Below are positions 36,258 through 44,500 of a stretch of 64,000 nucleotides of DNA, piece by piece. The stretch lies in contig JBOFGV010000110.1 in assembly GCA_051649305.1 (NCBI GenBank), forward strand, positions 1 to 64,000, given 5' to 3'. The notes beneath the pieces were generated by a model. The model was not told the origin of the DNA. It ran no database searches and saw only the letters and a program-made list of their open reading frames with translations. Numbering within the stretch: position 1 is the first letter of the stretch; every line of letters starts with the position of its first letter. The position numbers and the translations under genes are program-made. This DNA comes from JADCCX01 sp051649305 (lineage in GTDB: Bacteria > Pseudomonadota > Alphaproteobacteria > Rhizobiales > Beijerinckiaceae).

Positions 36258-37247
36258 ATGAGCGACACATTCACAATTGATGCTGACACAGCAGGTGAGC
36301 GTCTGGACAAGACGCTGGCGAAACTCGCGCCGGATCTCTCCCGTACCCGCATTCAGGCCCTGGCGGATGAAGGCCACATAAGCCTCAATGGGAAGAGCGA
36401 TATGGCGCTTTCACGCAAGCTTGCTGTGGGCGATGTGCTGGTGCTTGTCCGCCCCGAACCGGTTTCTCCGATCCCGCTGGGCGAGGATATTCCGCTAAAC
36501 GTGGTCTATGAAGATGATCATCTCATCGTCATCAACAAGCCCGCCGGTCTGGTGGTGCATCCCGCGGGTGGGCATGAAACCGGCACATTGGTCAACGCGC
36601 TGATTGCCCATTGCGGTGAAACACTGTCTGGCATTGGCGGCGTCAAGCGACCGGGAATCGTGCACAGGCTCGACAAGGATACGTCGGGCCTGATGGTCGT
36701 TGCCAAGAACGATGCCACGCACAAGGCGCTGTCAGAGCAATTTGCCGACCATGGCCGCACCGGCCCATTGGAACGCTCCTACATTGCTTTTGTCTGGGGC
36801 AAGCCCGGCAGACAGGGCGGTGAAATCCGCACGCAGATCGACCGCAGCGTTTCCAACCGCGAGCGCATGGCGGTTGCGCCTGCCGACAAGGGACGTCTCG
36901 CCATCACGCATTTCGAGGTGGCTGAAACCTATGAGGGCATTGATGGCAGACCCTTGGTCAGTCAGGTGATCTGCCATCTCGAAACTGGCCGCACCCACCA
37001 GATCCGCGTGCACATGACGTCCATCGGCCATCCCCTGCTGGGAGATGATCTCTACGGTGGCGGATACAAAACCAAGGCGAACCATCTCGCACCCAAGGCG
37101 CAGGCTGCTCTGAATGCGCTGGGCCGTCAGGCGCTGCATGCCGAGGTGCTGGGCTTCGAGCATCCCGCCACCGGCGAAACCATGCGGTTTGAAAGTGAAC
37201 TGCCCGATGACATGGCGGCCTTGCTGGCAGCGCTTGAAGACGCATAG
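36258..37247 (+). CDS. rluD: Pseudouridine synthase RluD family
   Basis: This 329-residue enzyme has an N-terminal S4 RNA-binding domain (ERLDKTLAKLAPDLSRTRIQ), then the catalytic motif GIVHRLDKDTSGLMVVAKN with the active-site aspartate, and the RTHQIRVHM motif. It isomerises uridines in helix 69 of 23S rRNA. The start at 36258 is preferred to the ATG at 36246 because a GAGAA site is properly spaced and the S4 domain starts at once; either is possible. pyrF follows after 20 bases. Confidence 0.93.
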   Translation: MSDTFTIDADTAGERLDKTLAKLAPDLSRTRIQALADEGHISLNGKSDMALSRKLAVGDVLVLVRPEPVSPIPLGEDIPLNVVYEDDHLIVINKPAGLVVHPAGGHETGTLVNALIAHCGETLSGIGGVKRPGIVHRLDKDTSGLMVVAKNDATHKALSEQFADHGRTGPLERSYIAFVWGKPGRQGGEIRTQIDRSVSNRERMAVAPADKGRLAITHFEVAETYEGIDGRPLVSQVICHLETGRTHQIRVHMTSIGHPLLGDDLYGGGYKTKANHLAPKAQAALNALGRQALHAEVLGFEHPATGETMRFESELPDDMAALLAALEDA

Positions 37248-37267
37248 ACCGACCACAGGAGAGCACC

Positions 37268-37969
37268 ATGGCAGACAACCGCCTTTCAGACCGCTTGATC
37301 GTCGCGCTGGATGTGCCCGCTATTGCCGAAGCAGAAGCCCTTGTAACCCAGCTGGGTAACACCGTTTCCTTCTACAAGATCGGCATGGAACTCGCCTATA
37401 TAGGCGGCATTCCCTTTGGTGAACGCCTCATCGCCATGGGCAAGAAGGTGTTCTTTGATCTGAAACTGCACGATATTCCCAACACGGTTGAGCGCGCCAC
37501 CGAGCAGATTGCACGGACCGGAGCCACCTTCATGACCGTGCATGCCTATCCGCAAACCCTTGCCGCTGCGGTTGCAGGAGCAAAAGGCAGCTCTCTTGGC
37601 GTACTGGGTGTCAGCATCCTCACCTCCATGGGCGATGATGATGCGGCAAGAGCGGGCTACGGTCTGGGCGTGACAGACCTCGTGCGCAGGCGCGCAAGAC
37701 AGGCGCAGGAGGCCCATGCGACTGGTCTCATCTGTTCACCGCTTGAGATAGCAGCTGCGCGCGAAACCGTGGGGCAAGGCCTGACCATCATCACACCCGG
37801 CGTGCGTCCTGCCGGTGCCGACAAAGGCGACCAGAAGCGTGTGATGACTCCCGGTGAAGCCATCAGAGCAGGGGCGGATCATCTGGTTGTCGGCAGGCCC
37901 ATCACGCAGGCCGCTGATCCTGTGTCAGCTGCGAAAGCTATCCTTGCAGAAATTGCAGAAAGCGTCTGA
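37268..37969 (+). CDS. pyrF: Orotidine 5'-phosphate decarboxylase
   Basis: The 233-residue TIM-barrel protein has the catalytic FDLKLHDIPNTV (K and D of the KxxD pair), the opening LIVALDVP and the phosphate-binding TPGVRPAG and VVGRPITQA loops. It converts OMP to UMP without cofactors. The ATG at 37268 has AGGAGAGC before it. It is two strands back to back with the converging kinase gene: its stop and the kinase stop are adjacent. Confidence 0.95.
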   Translation: MADNRLSDRLIVALDVPAIAEAEALVTQLGNTVSFYKIGMELAYIGGIPFGERLIAMGKKVFFDLKLHDIPNTVERATEQIARTGATFMTVHAYPQTLAAAVAGAKGSSLGVLGVSILTSMGDDDAARAGYGLGVTDLVRRRARQAQEAHATGLICSPLEIAAARETVGQGLTIITPGVRPAGADKGDQKRVMTPGEAIRAGADHLVVGRPITQAADPVSAAKAILAEIAESV

Positions 37970-38908
37970 TCAGCGCGGCTTGCTCTCAAGTGCTGCCATA
38001 ACAGCTTCACGCTTTGGCAGGGGTGCCACAGCGCCGTAGCCAGTGGTTGAGAGGGCTGCAGCCACTACGGCATATGCTGCTGCCTGAAACGGATCCTGAC
38101 AGCGCAACCATTCCGCCAGAAACGCTCCGTCGAAACAATCCCCGGCTCCTGTTGCATCCACAGCGTTGACCGTGATTGAGGGCACACGCCGCCGCTCCTT
38201 GGGTGTAGCGACCAGCGCGCCATCCTTGCCAAGGGTCATTGCGACCACCTTGCAGCCGCCTTCGAGATAGTAATCAACGATGGCATCAGGCTTGGTAAGG
38301 CCAGTCAATTGCTGCGCGTCATCAAGACCGGGCAGGGCAATGTCAGCCATGCGCATCGCGGCATTCGTGACGGCCTGCGCCCTCGCCAGCGGCCAAAGCC
38401 GAAGGCGCAGATTGGTGTCATAAGACACCGTAACCCCTGCCTTGCGTGCCTCGGCGATGGCAGCAAAAACCATGTCGCAGGCCGAGGCCGAAATGGCCTG
38501 GCTGATACCCGAGACATGGATGATCTTTGCCTTCCGGATCATCTCCAACGGCAGATCGGCTACAGTCATGCAGGAGGCGGCAGAGCCCGCCCTCAGATAG
38601 GAGAACGTATGACCATGCTCGCCGTGGTTGACAAAATAGACGCCGGTATGGACAGTTCCGTTTTGTTTGACGGCTGAGGTATCAATGCCCTCGGACTGCC
38701 AGAGTTTCAGAAATGACTGGCCAAACTCATCGGTGCCAACCGCGGACACATAGCCCACCGCAGCACCTGATCGCGCCGCAGCAATGGCAGCGTTGGACGT
38801 ATCTCCGCCATAACCAAACAGATAGTTTGGATCATTGCGCTTCGTCTGGTTGAACTCGATCATCGGTTCGCCGATGCAGAGAAGGTCCGGTGTTGTGTGT
38901 GCTGACAT
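37970..38908 (-). CDS. PfkB-family sugar kinase, 2-keto-3-deoxygluconate kinase-like
   Basis: A 312-residue kinase with GYGGDTSNAAIAAARSG near residue 33 and VDATGAGDCFDGAFLAEWL near residue 251, where the GAGD aspartate is catalytic. The tyrosine-rich FSYLRAGSAAS substrate loop and CIGEPMIEFNQ opening are typical of KDG kinases, which feed 2-keto-3-deoxygluconate into the Entner-Doudoroff route. The partner aldolase is not next to it. Specificity is inferred. Confidence 0.85.
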   Translation of the reverse strand: MSAHTTPDLLCIGEPMIEFNQTKRNDPNYLFGYGGDTSNAAIAAARSGAAVGYVSAVGTDEFGQSFLKLWQSEGIDTSAVKQNGTVHTGVYFVNHGEHGHTFSYLRAGSAASCMTVADLPLEMIRKAKIIHVSGISQAISASACDMVFAAIAEARKAGVTVSYDTNLRLRLWPLARAQAVTNAAMRMADIALPGLDDAQQLTGLTKPDAIVDYYLEGGCKVVAMTLGKDGALVATPKERRRVPSITVNAVDATGAGDCFDGAFLAEWLRCQDPFQAAAYAVVAAALSTTGYGAVAPLPKREAVMAALESKPR

Positions 38909-38971
38909 GGCTATGGCTGTGAAAGATGATCAACTATCATTCATCATACCATTGAGCAAGGCAAGATGGGA

Positions 38972-40387
38972 TCATCGTTTTGGCAGAAATAACTGGAAAC
39001 ACGCGCCCTTCGCGGAAGGCAACAGCGTCAATTCTCCGCCCTGTGCCCGGGCAAGCTCCGCTGCAATAGCCAATCCCAGGCCTGTGCCGCCAACGCGGGT
39101 TGAGCCATGGAAGGCGTCAAACAGTTTCTGTTTCAGCGCTTCGGGAATACCGGGGCCAGAATCCTGAAGCGCAATCAACCAGCCTGCATCAGTTGTCCGG
39201 GCCGTGACTGTGAAGCTGTGACTGGACCCTGCTTCTGGCGGATGGTTCTCCATTGCCTGCAGGGCATTGCGGGTGAGGTTGGTGATGATCCGGAAAAGAT
39301 GCTCGGGATCAGCCTCGACGGCGAACCCGGCTGGCACCCGGTTGTTCCAGAAAACCGGATGATTGTCGAACATGCCGGAGACTTCGCGGGTTTCTTCGAC
39401 CAGAGCGCTTAGCGCAACAGTCTCGATCTGCGGCGGGCGCTCCTCCGCCCGGCCATAGGCCAGCGACGACTGGCAGAAAGCAATAGCCCGGTCGAGCGTC
39501 TGCACCAGCTTGGGCGCAAAGCGCTGCACCGTCGGGTCCTGCACATCGCCCAAGCGATCAGAGATGAGCTGTGCCGATGAAAGCATGTTGCGCAAATCGT
39601 GGTTGATTTTGCTAACCGCCAGACCAAGGGCTGCCAAATGCTCTTTCTGCTTCAATTGCTGTGAAAGCGCTTGCTGCATGCCGGCTACCGCTGTTTCGGC
39701 CACACCGATTTCGTCGGTACGACCCGATGGTTTCATCATCCGTGTGAGATCATCCGGGCGCTGGGCAAACCGGCTGATGTTGCTCGTCAGCCGTTCAACA
39801 GGCCGCACGATGACGCGCTTCAGGGCAAAGAAAACCAGCGCCGCCGTCACACCTGAAATGAACAGGGACAGGCCCAGAATATTGCCAGCAAAACGCCACA
39901 TCGCATCGCGCAGCGGCTTTTCCAGCACGACGATTTCGACAAACTCGCCTTCCATGGCCGCATTGCCGATGACGCCAAGCGCATCCTTGCCGCTGCGCAG
40001 CATGGTCTGGAAACTGTCCACAATGCTGCGAAAGGCGTTTGTCTGGCGCATATCGGTCATGGCGCTGACCATGGGCGGCATTTCATTGATGGCGAGAAGC
40101 CTGCGCGTGCCCTTGATGCGCAGGGCGATGGTTTCTGCGCCCACGCTCATGAGCAGATCTTTTACCAACTGCTCAGGCAAGGCATCATCGGGTGCGGCTT
40201 CGAGCACAAGGGCTGCCGTGCGGGCCGCAGCCAACCGGTCATTCAGCCAGCTGTTGCGGAAGTTGGCGATGGACGGCACAAAGATCAGCACTTCCGCCAG
40301 CATGACAAACAGGATTGTCAGTACCAGCAGGCGTGAAGAAAGGCCGAAGCCCTTGAAAAATCCGTTGTCTTTATTCGTGGCGGGCAA
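38972..40387 (-). CDS. Sensor histidine kinase
   Basis: The 471-residue protein has membrane helices at about 18-40 and 168-192 enclosing a periplasmic sensor, a HAMP segment (about 193-245), the phospho-acceptor H263 in INHDLRNMLSSAQ, and an ATPase domain with N box ITNLTRNALQAM, DSGPGIP and GGTGLGLAIA. No response regulator gene is adjacent. It starts three bases after the pyridine nucleotide-disulfide oxidoreductase gene on the same strand, suggesting one transcript with that gene and the TVP38 gene. Confidence 0.9.
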   Translation of the reverse strand: MPATNKDNGFFKGFGLSSRLLVLTILFVMLAEVLIFVPSIANFRNSWLNDRLAAARTAALVLEAAPDDALPEQLVKDLLMSVGAETIALRIKGTRRLLAINEMPPMVSAMTDMRQTNAFRSIVDSFQTMLRSGKDALGVIGNAAMEGEFVEIVVLEKPLRDAMWRFAGNILGLSLFISGVTAALVFFALKRVIVRPVERLTSNISRFAQRPDDLTRMMKPSGRTDEIGVAETAVAGMQQALSQQLKQKEHLAALGLAVSKINHDLRNMLSSAQLISDRLGDVQDPTVQRFAPKLVQTLDRAIAFCQSSLAYGRAEERPPQIETVALSALVEETREVSGMFDNHPVFWNNRVPAGFAVEADPEHLFRIITNLTRNALQAMENHPPEAGSSHSFTVTARTTDAGWLIALQDSGPGIPEALKQKLFDAFHGSTRVGGTGLGLAIAAELARAQGGELTLLPSAKGACFQLFLPKR

Positions 40388-40390
40388 GGG

Positions 40391-41815
40391 TCACCCAAAC
40401 ATACGTATGAAACGCAGCACCCGTTGCAGCATGGGACTGCGCAACTGGGGCAGCAGGAAACTGGTTGCGGCGCGCTTTGAAACCTCGGACAAGGTGGGAT
40501 AGGGAAACACGATTCCCGTCATGGCCGAGACTTTCAGTTTGTTGGCCATGGCCAACGTCCAGGGCGTGATCAACTCACCGGCATGCAGGCCGACGATGGT
40601 GACCCCCAGAATCCGGCCCTTGCGATCAACCATCACCTTGATGAAACCCTCCGTGCGTCTTTCCGCCTGTGCGCGGTCATTCTCCGCAAAAGGCCAGCGC
40701 AGGGCACGCACACCAGAACCTGTCTTGTGTGCTTCCACTTCTGACAGGCCGATTGTGGCGATTTCCGGGTCCGTGAACGTGACGCGCGGCATCAGGGTAT
40801 CGCTGGCTTTCACAGGCAGGCGGAACAGCGCATTTCGCAGCACCAGCCCAGCGTGATAATTGGCACGGTGCGTGAACTGCGGAGCGCCTGCCACATCGCC
40901 AATCGCATAGACCTTGCGGTTTGATGTGCGCAGCCTCCCGTCAACCGTAATGCCCTTCGCGTCGTGAGCAATCTTTGCGGCCTCAAGGTTCAGTAAGCCC
41001 GTGGAAGGCTTACGCCCTGTAGCGACCAGAATATGGCTGCAGTCGATCAGCTCATCGCCTGCGGGATCAGCGATATGCACCTTCAGGCGCTCACCGCTAC
41101 CGGAAATGCCCGCGACACCACGGCCAATGCGGAACACCACGCCATCCGCTTCCAGTGCCTTGCGCACCACCAGCGCAGCATCAGGGTCTTCACGTGTCAG
41201 CACACCGGCGGGATCGACGACAACCACTTCCGAACCAAGGCGCACATGGGCCTGCGCCATCTCCATACCGATAGGACCAGCACCGATGATGACAAGCTTT
41301 GCGGGCTTGCGGTTTAGGTCAAACAGGCTCTCGTTGGTGAGATAAGGCACCTTGTCGAGGCCCGGGATGGGCGGAACAGCAGGCGTCGAGCCTGTGGCGA
41401 TGACAAAGCGGCGGGCCTTGATCAGTTGCTCACCAACAGCAACCGTGTTGCGGTCCACAAAGCGCGCCTCGCCTTTGATGACATTGGCCCCCAGCGCCCG
41501 AAACCGGTGCTCACTGTCATTGGGTGCAATCGCTTCAATCACCGAGCGAACATGGGCGTTGACCTTGTTGAAGGCAGGCTTGATCTCGACAGGTGCAAAG
41601 CCAAAAGCCTCTGCTTCCCGCATGCTTGCTGCATGACGTGCGGCTGCGATCAGCGCCTTGGAGGGCACGCAGCCTACATTCAGGCAATCCCCGCCCATGT
41701 GTCCGCGCTCGATGAGGACAACCGGGACCTTCATCATGGCGGTAGCAGCGGCCACCGAAAGCCCACCAGAGCCAGCGCCGATGACACACAGATCAGTCTT
41801 GATCACTTCAGACAA
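40391..41815 (-). CDS. Pyridine nucleotide-disulfide oxidoreductase (mercuric reductase-like)
   Basis: A 474-residue flavoprotein with the redox dithiol C44/C49 in GDCLNVGCVPSK, an FAD-binding GAGSGGLSVA, NAD-binding GAGPIGMEMA and the C-terminal dimerisation domain (RVTFTDPEIATIGLSEVE). It is in the dihydrolipoamide dehydrogenase/mercuric reductase/glutathione reductase superfamily. It lacks an N-terminal HMA domain and the C-terminal vicinal cysteine pair of true mercuric reductases, so another disulfide substrate is likely. It sits between a TVP38 protein and a sensor kinase. Confidence 0.9.
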   Translation of the reverse strand: MSEVIKTDLCVIGAGSGGLSVAAATAMMKVPVVLIERGHMGGDCLNVGCVPSKALIAAARHAASMREAEAFGFAPVEIKPAFNKVNAHVRSVIEAIAPNDSEHRFRALGANVIKGEARFVDRNTVAVGEQLIKARRFVIATGSTPAVPPIPGLDKVPYLTNESLFDLNRKPAKLVIIGAGPIGMEMAQAHVRLGSEVVVVDPAGVLTREDPDAALVVRKALEADGVVFRIGRGVAGISGSGERLKVHIADPAGDELIDCSHILVATGRKPSTGLLNLEAAKIAHDAKGITVDGRLRTSNRKVYAIGDVAGAPQFTHRANYHAGLVLRNALFRLPVKASDTLMPRVTFTDPEIATIGLSEVEAHKTGSGVRALRWPFAENDRAQAERRTEGFIKVMVDRKGRILGVTIVGLHAGELITPWTLAMANKLKVSAMTGIVFPYPTLSEVSKRAATSFLLPQLRSPMLQRVLRFIRMFG

Positions 41816-41837
41816 AACACATCCCCGAAATCACTTT

Positions 41838-42578
41838 TCATGTCTTGTCTGTAGTCCAAAAACGGCGCGCGACAACCGGGATTAATGCAACAAGACCCAG
41901 GGCGGCAAAAGCCATCAGCAATTTTGGGCTGACCAAGGTCGAGAGATCCAACGAGATCTGACAAAAATTATGATTCTGGGCGACACAGGCATCAAAGGCC
42001 GCACGCTTGTCATCAATCACACCGCCCAGACTGGTCGCGGCAAAGGTGAAGGCGAGCGTACCAGGCAGTATGCCGACCAGAGTCGTCCAGAAAAAGGTTT
42101 TGAGTGGCACGCCGACAATGGCCGGAGCGAGATTGACAAGTGCAAAGGGAAACACCGGCACAAGCCTAAGGAAGAGCATATAGGACGCAGCATCCTTGCG
42201 CAGGCCCTCCGCCATGCGCACAACTGTTTCGCCTCCCTTGTCACGCAAGGCTGATCCGATGGAGGATCTTGCTGCTAGGAACAACAGGGTTGCACCTGAA
42301 GTTGCCGCCAGAATATTGGCGACAGCACCAACTGAAAAGCCAAAAAGCACGCCACCAAGCAGCGTCATCAAAAGCGCGCCCGGCAGGGACATGGCAACGA
42401 TGGCAATGTAGGCCATGATAAAGACCAGAATGGACAAGCTGTAATGCTTGGAAACAAGCTCCGCGAGCCATGCTTTTGACAGCACAAGCGACTCTGCCGA
42501 GAGCAACACGTGTAATCCGCTTTGGTATAGCGCCAATGCTGCGCCAACGATGATTAAAATGGGAAGCCAGCGCTTCAT
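41838..42578 (-). CDS. TVP38/TMEM64 family membrane protein (VTT domain)
   Basis: The 246-residue protein has about six hydrophobic segments and the VTT signature LVPVFPFALVNLAPAIVGV with the preceding LPGALLMTLLGGVLFG. These DedA relatives are linked to lipid movement across membranes. The start at 42578 (MKRWLPILIIVG) is chosen because it begins the first helix; the frame extends 14 codons further. It precedes the FAD oxidoreductase gene by 22 bases. An unusual cysteine-bearing loop (FDACVAQNHNFCQ) lies near residue 205. Confidence 0.86.
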   Translation of the reverse strand: MKRWLPILIIVGAALALYQSGLHVLLSAESLVLSKAWLAELVSKHYSLSILVFIMAYIAIVAMSLPGALLMTLLGGVLFGFSVGAVANILAATSGATLLFLAARSSIGSALRDKGGETVVRMAEGLRKDAASYMLFLRLVPVFPFALVNLAPAIVGVPLKTFFWTTLVGILPGTLAFTFAATSLGGVIDDKRAAFDACVAQNHNFCQISLDLSTLVSPKLLMAFAALGLVALIPVVARRFWTTDKT

Positions 42579-42673
42579 ACCTTGTGCCTTGCTCTCGATA
42601 CCGGCTGTGCACCAGCACATTACTCACTGGCCATACACTGTTTCGTGTGAACAGACACAACCGTGGATTGGCG

Positions 42674-42688
42674 TTAACCGCTTGTTAG
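42674..42688. promoter_or_regulatory. CtrA-like box upstream of the sRNA
   Basis: TTAACCGCTTGTTAG matches the CtrA consensus TTAA-N7-TTAA with one mismatch in the second half-site. It overlaps the presumed -35 region of the sRNA (TTGTTA at 42682-42687), the position expected for CtrA control. A chpT gene of the same pathway is in this window. Confidence 0.5.
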
Positions 42689-42716
42689 CGAATTTTGGTT
42701 ATTGTTCATTTACCCC

Positions 42717-42800
42717 ATTTTCTGCGGGTCGAGTGGCTCCTGTCCACTTGTTTGACGCCTCCCTAATGACTTCAAGGACCGCTTCGGCGGTCCTTTTTTT
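42717..42800 (+). ncRNA. Candidate suhB/MmgR (alpha-r8) family small RNA
   Basis: An orphan terminator on the plus strand marks a short transcript between two minus-strand genes. Proposed features in order: -35 TTGTTA and -10 TTCATT (17-base spacer), start near 42717, a first stem-loop (CGAGTGG 42730-42736 with CCACTTG 42744-42750), an unpaired TTTGACGCCTCCCTAATGAC containing the anti-Shine-Dalgarno GCCTCCC (42757-42763), and the terminator stem. This two-hairpin plan with the exposed CCUCC is that of the MmgR family in rhizobia, linked to PHB and nitrogen metabolism in Sinorhizobium. Assignment is by remembered family features, not by search. Confidence 0.7.
42774..42800 (+). terminator. Rho-independent terminator of the sRNA
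   Basis: AAGGACCGC and GCGGTCCTT form a nine-base-pair stem with a TTCG tetraloop, followed directly by a run of T. The T-run is only on the plus strand, so it does not terminate the minus-strand neighbours. Confidence 0.85.
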
Positions 42801-42808
42801 GTGCCCCG

Positions 42809-43570
42809 TCAAAGGGCAAAGCCGCCATCGGCAAGGTGAATCTGCCCTGTGGTGTAGCTTGCTTCATCTGAGGCAAGATAAACTGCCAGCATGGCAATTT
42901 CTTCTGCCGTTCCCAGACGCCCCATGGGCTGCCGGTCGATGAAGGCCTGTCGCGCTGCTGCCTCCGTGATCTTGTTCATCGCAGCCATATCGCGGATGCG
43001 ACCATCGAGTGACGGTGACTGGATCGTGCCGGGGCAGATGGCATTCGCCCTGATCCCGCGCTTGATGAAGTCTGCTGCAACCGCCTTGGTCAGACCAATC
43101 ACGGCGGCCTTGGTGGCACCATAGACATAGCGGTTTGGAATGCCGCGCACCGAACCTGCACCTGAAGCGATGTTGACGATGGAGGCCGACTTGCCGGTGT
43201 TGCCTGCGCGCTCCAGCATCCCGGGCAGGAAGGCATGGATCATCCGGTGCATGGATTTCACATTGAGATCGAAGGAGAAATCCCAGTCCGCATCCGAGCA
43301 TTCCAGCACAGTGCCGTGGTGCACAAAGCCTGCGGCATTCACCAGAATATCGATCTGACCAGTTTTGGCGGCAAAAATCTCAACTGCTTTGGTGGAGCGC
43401 ACATCAAGCTTGCGCTTTTTGGCCTTGGCGAGTGTTTCCAGAAAATCTGTGTTCAGGTCTGTCGCGTGAACGGTTGCCCCTTCCTGCACAAAAGCCTCGG
43501 CAATGGCCCGGCCAATTCCCTGCCCAGCAGCGGTGATGACGGCAATCTTGCCCTGCAATCGTTTGGCCAT
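42809..43570 (-). CDS. SDR oxidoreductase, BDH2/DHRS6-like
   Basis: A 253-residue classical SDR with TAAGQGIGRAIAEAF (NAD site), NAAGFVHHGTVLECS, the YVYGATKAA catalytic tyrosine/lysine pair and CPGTIQSPSLDGRI. The NAAGFVHHGTVL and DWDFSFDLNVKSM segments closely follow the human DHRS6/BDH2 group (type 2 3-hydroxybutyrate dehydrogenase), so 3-hydroxybutyrate or a similar hydroxy acid is a reasonable substrate guess; 2-keto-3-deoxy-L-fuconate dehydrogenases are also close. Its start at 43570 leads directly into the fold. It lies close to the PHB depolymerase gene (on the other strand). Confidence 0.88.
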   Translation of the reverse strand: MAKRLQGKIAVITAAGQGIGRAIAEAFVQEGATVHATDLNTDFLETLAKAKKRKLDVRSTKAVEIFAAKTGQIDILVNAAGFVHHGTVLECSDADWDFSFDLNVKSMHRMIHAFLPGMLERAGNTGKSASIVNIASGAGSVRGIPNRYVYGATKAAVIGLTKAVAADFIKRGIRANAICPGTIQSPSLDGRIRDMAAMNKITEAAARQAFIDRQPMGRLGTAEEIAMLAVYLASDEASYTTGQIHLADGGFAL

Positions 43571-43726
43571 GACTGGCTTCTCCCCAACCTGTTTTTTGTC
43601 TTTCGCAAATATCAGATGCGAACGGCGCACCGCATGCTATGCCGTGACTCTGTCTGTCAGCAAGCAGCAAGACTATTATCGCTGACAAAATGTGTTGTTT
43701 TCAATTGATGCCAATGAGCCCCTGCC

Positions 43727-44347
43727 ATGTCTTCTGAAACACCCACCGACACAAAGCCGATGCCCTACAAGACAGCACTCATCGTCGCTGCCCTGCTGAA
43801 CTTTGTCATGGTGTTCATCGAGGTGGGTGGCGCGCTTTACGCAAATTCCATCGCTTTGATGGCCGATGCCATCGATTTTCTCGAAGATTCCATCACCTAT
43901 ATCATCGCGGTAGCCCTGATCGGGCTGGGCCATCGCGCAAGGGCTGTATTTGGCGGGATAACCGTGTTTCTGATGCTGGTTCCTGGCCTATGGATTGGCT
44001 GGAAAACCATCGAACAATTGTTTTACGGCCTTCCGCCTGATCCCTTGCCGATGGGCGCCATCGGCCTGCTGGCGCTGGCCGTGAATGTCTACTGTGCCTT
44101 CATCCTGCTCCCGCACCGCAAGGGCGATTCTGCCCATCAGGGCGTCTGGCTCTCCACGCGCAACGACGCAATCGCCAATATCGCCATTGTGCTGGCTGCT
44201 GTGGTGACCGCATTCAGCCAGTCTGTCTGGCCCGATGTGGTGGTGGGTCTGGGCATTGCGGCCTTGAATCTCTACGCCGCTGCCCTGATCGCGCGGTTGG
44301 CCTGGCTTGAATGGCACGGCAAAATTCACGCGCGCAGTGGTGAATAA
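43727..44347 (+). CDS. Cation diffusion facilitator family transporter, short
   Basis: The 206-residue membrane protein has CDF-type helices with paired acidic residues in IALMADAIDFLEDS (a DxxxD site) and STRNDAIANIAIV (DxxxN). It lacks the usual cytoplasmic C-terminal metal-binding domain, so it is a truncated-type CDF protein. It probably exports a divalent metal such as zinc. The gene is divergent from the SDR and followed by the depolymerase gene after 153 bases. Confidence 0.8.
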   Translation: MSSETPTDTKPMPYKTALIVAALLNFVMVFIEVGGALYANSIALMADAIDFLEDSITYIIAVALIGLGHRARAVFGGITVFLMLVPGLWIGWKTIEQLFYGLPPDPLPMGAIGLLALAVNVYCAFILLPHRKGDSAHQGVWLSTRNDAIANIAIVLAAVVTAFSQSVWPDVVVGLGIAALNLYAAALIARLAWLEWHGKIHARSGE

Positions 44348-44413
44348 CAGGTGTGCATAAATGCCGGGAACACTCTTTTAATCGTTTAGTACAATGCTGA
44401 AGCATGTTCAGAT

Positions 44414-44428
44414 TGTTGCACTGCAACA
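44414..44428. promoter_or_regulatory. Palindrome upstream of the PHB depolymerase gene
   Basis: TGTTGC-ACT-GCAACA is a perfect six-base palindrome around three bases, 73 bases before the phaZ start. The core TGC-N3-GCA resembles sites described for PhaR-type regulators of PHB genes, so it may be a PhaR operator. Supported only by sequence likeness and position. Confidence 0.5.
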
Positions 44429-44500
44429 CGAATGCGCGTAATGGGAGCAATTCAAACTATCGACTGATGAGCTTTCAGCGAACAAACGGGAAGATGGTTG

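Noticed and set aside
40391..41815. True mercuric reductase within a mer operon
   Set aside because: There is no HMA domain, no C-terminal cysteine pair and no merR, merT or merP nearby.
42774..42800. Terminator of the BDH2-like SDR gene on the minus strand
   Set aside because: The run of T is only on the plus strand; on the minus strand the hairpin is preceded, not followed, by a homopolymer.
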